A program made the translations under genes and the position numbers. From Tachypleus tridentatus (Eukaryota > Arthropoda > Merostomata > Xiphosura > Limulidae), in NCBI RefSeq assembly GCF_004210375.1, contig NC_134830.1:166973874-167037873 (forward strand): a stretch of DNA of 64,000 nucleotides. The letters are read 5' to 3'. Under the pieces are notes generated by a model. That model searched no databases, was not told the origin of the DNA, and was given only the letters and a program-made list of their open reading frames with translations. How positions within the stretch are numbered: position 1 is the first letter of the stretch; every line of letters begins with the position of its first letter. Of this stretch, positions 45,206 through 55,825 are shown one piece after another.

Positions 45206-47554
45206 TAATAAAAATAAGGTTAGGCATATTGGTTTTTCACAACACTACTTATTCATATAGTCATTTTGGGGAACTAAATGTGAAGTTAATAAGGAAAAAT
45301 AATATAAATAGAGTAAAATTGAATACTTAATTTTTGAAATTCTTTGGACTGAAAATACAGCAATTAAGCAACTGCAAATCTGAAAGATATAATAACAGCA
45401 ACTTTAAAAGTAAACTAGTTATGATTTTAGTAATTATTAAAATTAGAAGTTGCTATTACTGTATTTTTTGAATTAATTATTAAGCAACAGTAAGTTCACC
45501 ACTAAACATCAGTTACAAATCTCTCAGTGGGGAATAACAATAACCAAAGAAACAGTTTAGTTATTTTATTCTTGAAATTATCATAATTTGCAGGTACCTG
45601 TGACCTATCACAACAGTTCTTTCAATATAGTACTTACCTTCCCTCACAAGATTAGTTATTATTGTTCATTGACCCCCTCTTCATGTAAATTTTTTCTTTT
45701 ACACATCACAAGCCTCTGCTCTCTCCTCCCATTGGAATCTTTTCAATTCCAACATCTTTCATTCAAATCATTATATGTCACCTCTTAACCACTAGGAATA
45801 TGACATGCTCACATTATGCATGAGGCTCCATCTACACTCCTCTACCAATCTATCACTTCTCGTTTGGTAGTGTTTGAATTCAAGTGTGCCCTTTCTTTAT
45901 TGTTGTATATTCTAATCTTTTTTTCCTCATGAAGTGTTTAGTTTTCATTTTTATTTGATTTATTCACCTCAGTTTTTACCAGTTCATTCAGGTTGCTTTT
46001 TTTCTGCACTTATGCTCTGAATTTGAAAGCTCACATTACCAATTTGGGGGTTACAAGCCTCAGGTGCAGGCAACCTGATGATAGATGTATTTGCATCAGG
46101 AGATTGAAAATTACATGGTCCACCATTTTCAACAGCTGCCACTAACACTTCTGAGTCATTACTGTTTGAAGAGGAACTTGTCCATTTTTTTCTGTCTCCA
46201 GAAAGTATCAATTATTACTGTTCCCATCTTATGGTGTCTCCTAAGCCTAAATCAGTATCCATGGAATTATGTTTCAAGTTTGTGATGTTTTCTTTATCTG
46301 TATTACTTTATAATTATTTCCATCATTCTTATGTCTTTCTTTTAGTTTTTCCTCCACTCTCTGATTACATGGGGAGAATTAATATGCCATGCTTCTCAAA
46401 GACTTCTGCTTATTTTGCCTTTAACTCCCATCAGGCTGTCTATCAGGTTTTATATTAACAGTTCTTAGGTTACTCATTACCTATTTGGGGAGTGGCTCCC
46501 AAATTATTTCTCACTCTTAGTGTTATATACGTGGTTTCTGTTTTGTTGGGTCATGATGTTATATTGGCTCGGGTTCTTGATTTTCTTAGGGTTTTAAATA
46601 TGAGCTCCCCTTTTGGTGTCTTCATCTTTAATATAATATCTGGAATTATGGGGCCTTAGGTGTTGTTGGTCCACCTAAATTGCACTGTTACAAATATTTT
46701 AGCCATTTATTTTTGTCAGAGCCTCATGTGCCTCCATCTTTCATTTATCAAACAACTAAAGCACTATAAAAAACCAAATTAAATGTTGTCCTCACATCTA
46801 TTCAACACAAAAGTTAATGAGATCTTAAACAAACAATATAATTTACACAGTCAGATTTATGACTCTAACAAATAATTTTAGTGAATAGCTAATAAGCACA
46901 TAGGTTAAAAAAAAAAGTCACCACTTCTAGTTTATTTCCCCATTTTCTTCCCTTCTCATTGAACTCCTGTGGCCAATCAGCATTTGTCATAAGCAGTTTG
47001 GTAATTGTTCTGGCATTGGGTAATTGGATCTGTTCCCCATTCTTCCTGGGGCTTTTGCTTCTGCCTTTTCATTGTCTCCAAGCCAATCAGGAATTGGTGA
47101 TTAATAATCGCGTCCATTTCAACCACTTTATACTAATATCCAAGTAATTTTAGAGTTATTCTGAACTGGGATAGATGTTTCCTCCTGGGGGTGTGGATAT
47201 CATCATATGCTTACCTCATATGATGATATCACCTGTTTATTGCCCTTCTCTTCAGTTTGTCCCTTTTGGATTGTTTAATCAATTTCAAGTCTTCCTTTTA
47301 GCTGTGCTTCAGCATTTTATGTGTTTTGTCCAATGATCTTTGTTTTTGTATGTCATCTCCATGCTGAGAATCTGTGATTTCATTATTATATGGCCAACTG
47401 GCTTCTTCTGGCTCATTCCAAACTGTAATTGGACACTCTTTTTTGACAGTTGCATTTTGTGATGGCTTGGATGGACTTGATGGAAACACAGAAGCCCTTT
47501 TTCTGACCCACTTACTATCTTATCCAACTGGGGGGACCATTTTTTGACTTGAAT

Positions 47555-48180
47555 ATATGTCAAGCTCTGCCTTCTCCTTCATGCCCTCTTCTCTCAATCA
47601 TTTACTGCTTGCAAGGTTCTATTACTTTTTGGGATTTGGTGTTCCATAACATCACTGGTCCTCAGTTGTCATACCTATTTATGATCCCTTCACAACGATG
47701 CTTTGGGCTGGGTGGTCTCTGGATTTTGTTTCTCTGCATATCACTGTTTTTGAATTTCTGTCCATGCATTGGGCATTCTTTCATTTTCTTTTCTTGCCTA
47801 ACATTTAGATTGCTAGCACATATCACCCAGAAAAGGGACAACCAATCCAGAGATTTGTGTTTTGGTTATTGGTTATCTTATGCTGGGGCCACACACATCA
47901 CATTCATATTATTACATGTACTGTATAAGGTGCTTCCAATCTGACATGGATGTCTTTTGCATTCTGACCAGCTATATACCACTGAATGGTATTACATCTC
48001 CTTGTTTTCAAGTTTTTTTGCCATTATTTGGGGGTCTCCATACATGGATGCTTTTGCTATGGGCATATACACCAAATTTACTCTCTTTTTATTGCTTGTT
48101 TCTTATCCAGTAGCTCTGGCAGTTGATACCTTCAGCCTGGATTGGTCACACAAGTGTCTATGTGTCACATTCACTTGATT
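47555..48180 (+). pseudogene. RNase H domain of DIRS-like copy 2
   Basis: After SLHITVFEFLSMHWAF (near 47725, like SxHINxLELxAV of DIRS RNase H) and decayed strands, one frame (47957-48178) reads TTEWYYISLFSSFFAIIWG, SPYMDAFAMGIYTKFTLF and then VALAVDTFSLDWS. The series TEWxLxPxxFxxIxxxWGxPxxDxFA…AVDAFSLDW is characteristic of the stretch after RNase H in DIRS1-type pol. Several frameshifts are present upstream of this frame. Confidence 0.75.
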
Positions 48181-48879
48181 ACTTCATTTGGTGATTTCTT
48201 GTTCACTCCCTTCCTTGTCAAGTCTTCATGATTTCTTCCAATTGACCAGATCAGTCTTGGTGTCCAAGGTTACATTGACTGCTCCTCTTCCCCCTTGTCC
48301 CCCATTTTGTTATCCCTCCCTTCTTCATCGACCTCCATCACATCTTTTACATCTTATACTTTATGTTCTGTGTCTTCACAGCTCTATCAATCCATTTTAC
48401 ATGGGGATGTAGATGACATGAGTGATTGGTCTTCCACAGTTGGTATACTGCTTGGGGGTCCCACTGGCATGAGTGATGGATATTCTCACCTGGCTCTTTA
48501 ACCATGAGTCTTCATATCAGGTGGTAATACCTTTCATTTTTCTGATACCTTAGTGTTTCCACTTCCTCTGTTCTTCCTGTGCTTATGTGTTCCTTCTGAT
48601 TTACATTGCCCTCACTGATGCTCTACCCTTCCAGACTGAATCTTTCATGTGATCAATCTTTCCCTTACTTTACTTCTGTTTGAACCACTTCTTAATGTTC
48701 AATATTACATATATCCTGCACTACATAATTCCTTATCTTAGCTTGTAAACATCATCAATGATCAGATTTGTTTACCATTGACATTTCGCATACCCTTCTA
48801 CTACTATTTGTATTTCCTTTATCAGGTTTGTTCCTCCTACTACAGATCTCAGAAGGCCTGTTCCTCTTTTTCTCCTCTT

Positions 48880-49190
48880 TTTCGTTTATTCTCTTTCCCA
48901 TCTTTACCCTTCACCAGATCTGACTGTATTATGTATCTAGTCAGGGGTTTACATTCTACCAGAGTCCATTTTGCTACTCTTAGGATACATGATCCTAATT
49001 TTTTGTCCTTTGGCAATTATCATTCCTTTTTCATTTTCATACTATCCTTTATCAATTGGGTCCACCTTTAGGTTCAAATGGCTTATGCTTCCTCCTGGAC
49101 TTGTTCCAGTAGTCCTTTCATCAAGTCCTACGTCTGACTGTTTCTCTTGCTTCTTGTCTTTATCATCCAATGCAGGAGATTCTGGATTCT
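48880..49190 (+). pseudogene. Tyrosine recombinase C-terminal part of DIRS-like copy 2
   Basis: MYLVRGLHSTRVHFATLRIH (near 48930, like LCPVRxLxxYLxxT) is followed after about 130 bp by AYASSWTCSSSPF (49082-49120, like the VRAFAxSWAxxxG motif that carries the conserved H-x-x-R of the recombinase). The active-site Tyr part is not readable. Frameshifted, inactive. Confidence 0.6.
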
Positions 49191-49899
49191 GTATATTCAT
49201 TTCCCACAGTTTGTATCATCATGTGATTTCCTCCATGTTGGAATTGCATCTACTACCTGTGGCTGTTCTTCAGACTTTGGTATGAGTTTACCTGGTAAAG
49301 TTTATTCATCCTTTTTTTTTTTTTTTTCAGGGGTCCTTATCTCACTGTTTATCACATGTATCCTATTCAGTGATAAGTGGTACCCAACCAGGTATTCTTA
49401 AACTCTAAATCCACACTGTAAGCCATGTTGACTTTTAATCTCTTATCCACGACTGCACACTTATTGTCAAGATGAGGTATTCCACATGATTGCTTGATGG
49501 TTATTTACCTTGTGATAATTGCTATAAACATGCTCATTCCAGACCTTACTATCTGTGGACTAATGGATAAAGCACAAAAGGATTTCTGTTCATCCCCACC
49601 ATGCCATGAGTGAATAACTTAGTATGGTCTACTTTCCAAACTAGGGTTTCATGGTTAGCCATTATACTGTCCCTGGTGATGAAATTCCTCTAGACTCTTC
49701 ATTGCATTGTCACCCTCCTTCCTCAAGTTGAGTATGGGAGTCCTTATCACTTTCTACTTCCAAGCCACTAGGGTGGTTGACTGTGGAAGCACACTCCTGA
49801 ATGAGTTCCACAAGAAACAGAACCATTAATTTGAGAGTAGGGTGGTAGTGTTCTGCTGGTGTAGGTATGGCATGGTCTACACAGGAGTTGAGCCTTCAT

Positions 49900-50150
49900 C
49901 TTACTGCTTAGCATGGCCTCCTGATTGCATTAATGCAACAACTAGAGTTGAATGATCTCTTTGCTGGATGATATGGCCTCCTGACACCATTTACACAATT
50001 ACTGCATCAAGTTGTCGCATTTATAGATGGCATGACCTCCCATTTCCTTTTACACAAACAGTGAAACTGAGTTGTCTGCTTACTGAGTGACATAGCCTCC
50101 TGATACATATTATATATACACTTGAGTTGAGCCATTGCAAATTGCAGTTC
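49900..50150 (+). repeat. Degenerate ~60-bp tandem repeat (four units)
   Basis: ATGGCCTCCTGA or close variants occur at about 49913, 49973, 50032 and 50091, each followed by a CATT(T/A)ACACAA-type stretch and a GAGTTG segment. Units are diverged. It lies in the 3' part of DIRS-like copy 2. Confidence 0.7.
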
Positions 50151-51150
50151 ATCCCTATCATTGGGAGCTGCAATCCTATCTTTGTGTGGAAGTGAGTTTT
50201 CAATGTTGAGGTTTTGTATTTGAGTGAATCAATCAACATAGGCCCTCACATGAGTTTGAATTGTCTATTTTCCTTTCCCAGTTGCTTCATCTCTGTCTTG
50301 GGTCAAAAGGCAGTTTGCGAGATTGTTTCACTTCTATCCTTGACTATCCCTTGCTCTCTTCTTGTCAGGATATTATTCCCTTTGGATGTGCTGGTCTATG
50401 CCACAGTTGGGGGAATTAATTCCAAGTGATGGACATCCTTTTGATACTAGATGGCAATTCCCAGATCAATATAATGGTGATGATCCTCATTAACTACCCA
50501 GAAATTTATGTGGGTCTTTAATCCCCAGTTCTTGAGTTTGAGGTGAAAACAGTATAACCCTTATCATACTCTCACATGTATGTCAGTATTCCTGGAAGTG
50601 GCTTTGGATGTAGTTGACTTATTGAGTATGGTGCATCACACCATAGCTACTCTACAACTAACAGTTACCACCCTTATATATTACACACATTATATATGGA
50701 CAAAGAGTATACTGACTAAGAAGTGGTGTGGTTTCCCTCTTCTGATTTTGGGTTCTATTTCTCTCACTGTGAGAGGTATATTTTGCAGGTACTTCTGTTA
50801 TTTCTTTGCACCAGTTCCTCCTCCTTCTCAATGTGGGATTCTAGCTAATCTTGTGAGAGGGGGTGAATACCATATCAAAAGTTATAATTGTTCTACACTG
50901 AAAATATATTTTCAATAGGTACTTACCTCTTTTCACAGTTCCAACCCTTCCTTCCCACATTTTTCTGATGCTGAATTCTTCTGTCAAACTTCAAAGTTTA
51001 GTAGATAGTTTGGTGGAGGAGTGTAGAGGGAGACACATTAAGAGGTGATGCATGACTTACACGAGAGATAGGGAGAATGAAAGGCTTGTGGCATGCATAA
51101 AGAAAAATTTTGTACACAGAGGGCAGCACTGAACAAAACTTATTTTGTAT

Positions 51151-52439
51151 GTGGAGGTAAATGCCTATCAGAAATACATTTTAAAATTATAACCTTCTCA
51201 TAGACTAATAATGCTCTTTTCACAATAAATAAACAGAAGAAACTTCATTACTTAAGAGAGTCAGTTCTTATAATTGAAGTTATATAGTGGGCTAAGGAAT
51301 ATGCTGAATTTTAGTATTGCATGAATATCTAAGTAATGCTTGCTAAATATTGTTATTGTGTTTCATATCAGGTGCTTTATGGACAATGCAAGAAGACAAG
51401 ATGAAAAAGTTACCACCCTGTTAGACTGATGGAGATATGGTGCTTATGGTTGTGGATGTTGTAACACAAATTAAGACATTGTTCAGAGAATGATTTCTCT
51501 GCTCTTTTGCATGTTCAGTGAGAATTGTTCAAAATTATTTTGTGGAAACCCAAACTCATATTACTTTCATCATGGAAGATGATGCAGTATATTTTTATGT
51601 TTGTTCTCATTTTATTTAATATTGCTCAAACATTCATGAAGAAGTGACTTCTTAGAGATGAACACATTTACATAAAATAAAACTAAGGCATTCTATTACA
51701 TTGAATAGGTAAATGACATTGTTAAAGTTATGGCTTGTTATGGATATCAGGATTTTTTAAGCAGTCTTAAAAGGCCTCCAGATAAAAGAACACAAGAGGT
51801 AAATTTCTTTACAACTATTTGTATTTATTTAGAGAATTAAATAATTAAAGATTAAAATAAATGTATATTAAATGCAACTGAAGAAATATTCAATTTATGA
51901 TTTAAGGATAATTTATTAGGTTGATCTGCTCTACTCTATATGAGTTTACTTTTCAATTTAGCAGACTTCTAAAATACTAAAAGCTTTTTCTTAAGCTGTA
52001 TCATGCTTTCAACAATTATGTGACTTCAAATTCTGTATGTCCTCTATGCAATGCAGAGCATATGTCAACTTACTCAGAATTTTCCACTCTCCAACATTCC
52101 CTATGATTTATTGTTCATGTGTCAAAAGATAACAGATTTTCTTGTTGACAGTCTTGCTGTTAACTTTATTATGAATTATAAAATCAACATTAATTCTGGT
52201 CATGGTGCTCCAAGAAATATTGGGAATTTATACTTGTTTGGAGGTCTTACTTTCACAGTCTGCCTCTAGCTGACAGAGAGATCACATAGTAACATTTTCA
52301 GCATTCATTAATCAATATATTCAGGTTATCAATGTTAGAATATCTGCTGAAGCCCCTGATGGGCTTTACAAACATGAATGCAAATTTGCATCCTTTATAT
52401 GGATAAGACAGTTATTTGTTTTTTGTTGTTTTTTTTTTA
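51151..52439. other. Spacer between DIRS-like copies, nothing recognised
   Basis: The pyrimidine bias disappears. The frame at 52051-52269 has no known motif. Confidence 0.45.
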
Positions 52440-53029
52440 CTTAAGCTTATTTGCCTTTAGTATATGAAGAAGAGAATTTGTTAGCTAGCCCTGATTCTAA
52501 TCTCTCTAGTTTTCTCAGGTATTTTATACTTTACGTATTTAATCTATTTCTGTTACACCTGAGTTTCATGTTAGAGGATTCCATTTTGGAATTCTTATAT
52601 TTTTCACACTATCTGGATACCCAAGTTATTGAACATGCTTTTAGGAATCAGCAGAATGTAAGTAGCCCTCACATTCATCATAAGAAGAACTTTTTAACAG
52701 GACCTTCTTCTGCTGATCTCTTTCTCAAGTTTTTGACCCTCAGAATGATTATTGGAGAAAATCTTTTACCGTGATTCGTCATCAGTTTTTTACCCTGTGT
52801 GTTGTCATCTGTCTTATTTTGAGACTTTCTTCTTCTGTGCAGTTGTTACCTTTCAGATACTCTTGTCCTCCATATTCTTTTGGTCAAAATTAAACTTTTA
52901 CCTTGCACTCTCCTTGGCTGCAACTCTCTCTGATGCGATTTTTATTAACATATGGCTTTTTATGGTCCTGTGACCATTTTTGAGCCATGTTGCATAACAC
53001 ACATTTTTCTCATCATTTCTATTGGTCAA

Positions 53030-53500
53030 GAAGGAGCTTTTTTTTTTCACCAGTTCCTTGTTCTTTCCATCAGCTTAACCTTGACTTTTTTTTCTTTTAA
53101 ATAATTCAAGCATTCATGAATCATCTTCATTCAGTTATTATTGACTTTCAACATGAATAATTGGCTTATTCTGATCTATTTGTCTACAGATCCAAGCACT
53201 AATTAGTATTGCCACAATATGTGGCATATCTCAATTTTAGATTAATACAATTCAAAGAAGACTTCATTTTTCTACTGTTTAATTGCAAACCTTGCAGTCT
53301 AATGTTCATATTCTTTTGTCTTCTACTCCTACTGCAAAAGACATTCTTTCTTGTTTGGGGACAATGGCATTTCACCACAATGTCATTTCACTGGGAACAT
53401 GTTCAAACATGACAGCCCTAATGAGACTTTGCCTCTCAGTGGCATTTTACCTCAGATTTGTTATTACACAGTATAACTATTTCTTCCATCTTTGTCATGT
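53030..53500 (+). pseudogene. Reverse transcriptase of DIRS-like copy 3, catalytic Asp pair lost
   Basis: FLVLSISL (near 53050, compare Y-Q-F-x-V-L-P-F-G-L), then at 53150-53173 NMNNWLIL in the place of Y-(M/L)-D-D-W-L-I: both GAT codons have become AAT. The thumb follows: SNVHILLSSTPTAKDILSCL then GTMAFHHNVISLGT (53290-53410), close to the LGxMAxxxxVxxLGxLHMR pattern of DIRS pol. Frameshifts separate the parts. Confidence 0.66.
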
Positions 53501-53559
53501 CTGTACAATGGTGGTTAATTTGAAGAATTTGTAATAGCTGAGCCAAACTTTCTTACTTT

Positions 53560-54080
53560 TCCTATAGACCTTCATCTTTTCATAGATGCCTCTTTCATAT
53601 ATTTGAATACTTTGTTGAGAAATCAGCATTGTTCTGGCTTACAGACTCCATAAGAAACAACAGCTAACATCAATATTTTAGAATTGTAGGCTGTTCAAAA
53701 TTCTTGTCTCAAGTTTTTGCTTTTTTCTGCACCATCATTTTTTATTGGCTCACACAGACAATTCAATGGTGGTGGCTTACATCAGTGATCAAGGTAGTAC
53801 TCGTGCTTGCTGTAGTTTCTTTACTTCTTTGGCTTCACTATTAACATATTTACCTTTGAGTATGTCATTTTTTTGGTTAGCTGAACATTTTGTCAGATTG
53901 TCTTTTACAGGATTGTCAGCTTTTTTTCACAGAGTGGAATTTTCCATCCTTCAAATTTTTGGTAGATATGCAGATGTCCAGGTCATTTCAATTATTGATG
54001 CTTTAACTACGTTGAATAACCATCTTTCTCCATTTTACTGGTCTCTACTTCGAGATCAAAACTGGTTGTGGAGGCTATGA
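53560..54080 (+). pseudogene. RNase H domain of DIRS-like copy 3
   Basis: DLHLFIDASFIYL (first catalytic Asp region), then from 53745 one open frame of 111 codons: HTDNSMVVAYISDQGSTRA (compare TDNTTVVxYIxxQGGTxS) and LRDQNWLWRL after IIDALTTLNNH. The order and spacing fit the RNase H and post-RNase H part of DIRS elements. The open frame probably survives by chance. Confidence 0.72.
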
Positions 54081-54439
54081 ATCAATGTTGAAAAATATTT
54101 TTTTCTTATATGCTCAACAATATCAGCTTCTAGAGGTGCCAGGTTCTCAACTCTGGCCAGCTCTGTGGTTTTCCTTATTACAGTAATTTGCTAAAAAGGA
54201 ACTAGTTCTAGTACCTCCTTGAAAACATCTTCATCAACCTCAAACATTCATTTTTCTTGGGAGTATTTGATGTCTTTGGTTCCATGGTTGGCCAGTTCCT
54301 CATATTTTAAAGTGGCTTTTGTCATTGCTCTTTTCTGATTTTCTGTCAATTCATTTGGACTGTCTTCAGGGTTGGAGCATTGGTCATATTTCTTATCTGT
54401 TTTAAACTCATCAGTAAATTACTTCTTTGTATTCTTATT

Positions 54440-55200
54440 TCATAGTTATTTATGGCTTAACAGCTTCTTCTATTGCTGATTACAGAGCTGCTTTATCTAC
54501 TACTTTCAGGTGCCATAGAATCCATCAATTTCTCTTAGTTCCATTGTACAAGATCCCCTTTCAAGTTTGTTAACTTCAATGACCCAAAGTCCCTGGACAC
54601 TGTCATAAATAAAGTTTAAATTTAGTGTTATATTTCTTTCTAGCCTTCTAGAGGTGAACAGATAAGGTTGTTTGTTATTGAGTAGCATTCAAAACGTTGG
54701 AGACAAGACTTCTAATCTCCATATGATGCTTTATTACTACAACCAAGATGTGATTTAAGCTATATCTTCCTTTTTTCTGTTTTTTCCATGACCTTAGTTT
54801 GTTTTCTCATTGCACCACTTTTGGGTTGCTAAGCCTATGCTATTGGAGACTTCTAATCTCCATATGATGCTTTATTACTACAACTAAGATGTGAATTAAG
54901 CTATATTTTCCTTTTTTCTGTTTTTTCCGTAACCTTAGTTTGTTTTCCCATTGCACCACTTTTGGGTTGCTAAGCCTATGCTTGGATCTGCCGATGTGCT
55001 TTTAATTTTCTCTAGGTGCCTGCTAACAAAGCCAATTTTGAGACTCAATCAACATTTTCAGATTAGGATTTAGGGGGACTTAGCTCCAGGAACATGTCCA
55101 GTCTTTTGTTATTATTCTTCTGAGAAGCTTTTACCACAGTAACAAAACAATGCTTTGTGTTCTGACCCTCTTACCTGTTGTGACCACACCTAAGAATTTT
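54440..55200 (+). pseudogene. Tyrosine recombinase of DIRS-like copy 3
   Basis: SSIADYRAALSTTF (about 54470-54510) matches the STIxxYRAAL N-terminal part of DIRS recombinases. PKVPGHCHK-stop-SLNLVLYF (54580-54640) stands for the (R)P…PPWDLSLVLxxL block with the Trp turned into a stop. CPVFCYYSSEKLL near 55095 corresponds to LCPVRxLxxYL. A 135-bp stretch in the middle is tandemly duplicated. Confidence 0.66.
54707..54982 (+). repeat. 135-bp tandem duplication inside the DIRS recombinase region
   Basis: GACTTCTAATCTCCATATGA…TAAGCCTATGCT at 54707-54841 is repeated at 54848-54982 with only a few substitutions. The high identity shows that it arose after the element had already died. Confidence 0.95.
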
Positions 55201-55761
55201 TATGGATGTACAGGTTCTATTATTATTATTATTACTCAAGATTAGAAGGTACCTTGTTGAGAAGAATGCATTTTCTGTGTTTCCCCTTTGGTTTAGTTTT
55301 CTTAAATCTGGTCTGTTCCACTTGATGCCCTCATGAATTTGGTCTGTTGACCCTTACTCTGGTTCTTGATTCTCTTCTAAATGTTTGGCACTTGACTTTT
55401 GTTGTTATTGTCTAGGTTTTTACTGTCCTTTCTAAGAACCTTATGTTTGGAAAACTAGTATCCCTTAGGATAATCTCCAGTTCCTTTTTCCATTTCATTG
55501 TGACATTCTGGCTTTTATTACTTTAGAGTTAAGCCTCTGCTTTTAATTTTACATTTTTAGGATTAAAATGATTTTCAATTTGGAAATACATTTCCACATC
55601 CAGAAGGAATATGTTACAGTGACTGCAAACAAATCTGATTTTTGGTGGAAAAGCAGGGCTTGTATGCATTTTTCTGATGAAATAATAATTGTGTAAGGTG
55701 GGAGAGTGTACAATTCTTACCAAGTTAACATATATTCTGCATTATTAACAACATTTAGAAT

Positions 55762-55825
55762 TTCAAGTCACATTGTTACTGACAAGATTAAACAGCTCAA
55801 CAAGAAAAGGCTTAGTATTCAAAAG
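55762..55825 (+). other. Candidate exon upstream of the PDZ-GEF exon
   Basis: A strong donor (CAAAAG|GTAAGTATG) at 55825/55826 and an acceptor-like ACATTTAG with a TTAAC branch-like motif bracket 64 nt. In the frame that ends in phase 0, as the PDZ-GEF exon requires, it reads KIKQLNKKRLSIQK. It does not match the RAPGEF N-terminus I know, so it might be a 5'UTR or alternative exon, or chance. Confidence 0.2.

Larger units (their letters stand above)
45590..51150 (+). mobile_element. Decayed DIRS-like (tyrosine-recombinase) retroelement, copy 2
   Basis: A pyrimidine-rich plus-strand block containing, in the right order, a possible gag/RT front (46.1-47.1 kb, VSPKPKSVSMELCFKFVM), an RNase H segment (47.55-48.18 kb) and a tyrosine-recombinase C-terminus (48.9-49.15 kb). 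Then come a 60-bp tandem repeat (49.9-50.15 kb) and a 3' region. DIRS elements integrate by a tyrosine recombinase instead of a DDE integrase. All domains carry frameshifts. The ends are approximate. Confidence 0.6.
52440..55400 (+). mobile_element. Decayed DIRS-like retroelement, copy 3 (RT - RNase H - tyrosine recombinase)
   Basis: The best-preserved copy by domain order. A possible gag end lies at 52.45-52.8 kb, reverse transcriptase at 53.03-53.5 kb, RNase H at 53.56-54.08 kb and tyrosine recombinase at 54.44-55.2 kb, all plus strand. No integrase of DDE type and no aspartic protease were seen, consistent with the DIRS order. Terminal repeats were not identified. Confidence 0.68.

Noticed and set aside
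47298..47563. Minus-strand ORFs opposite the DIRS-like element
   Set aside because: They are antisense shadows. The plus strand carries the recognisable DIRS-like domains.
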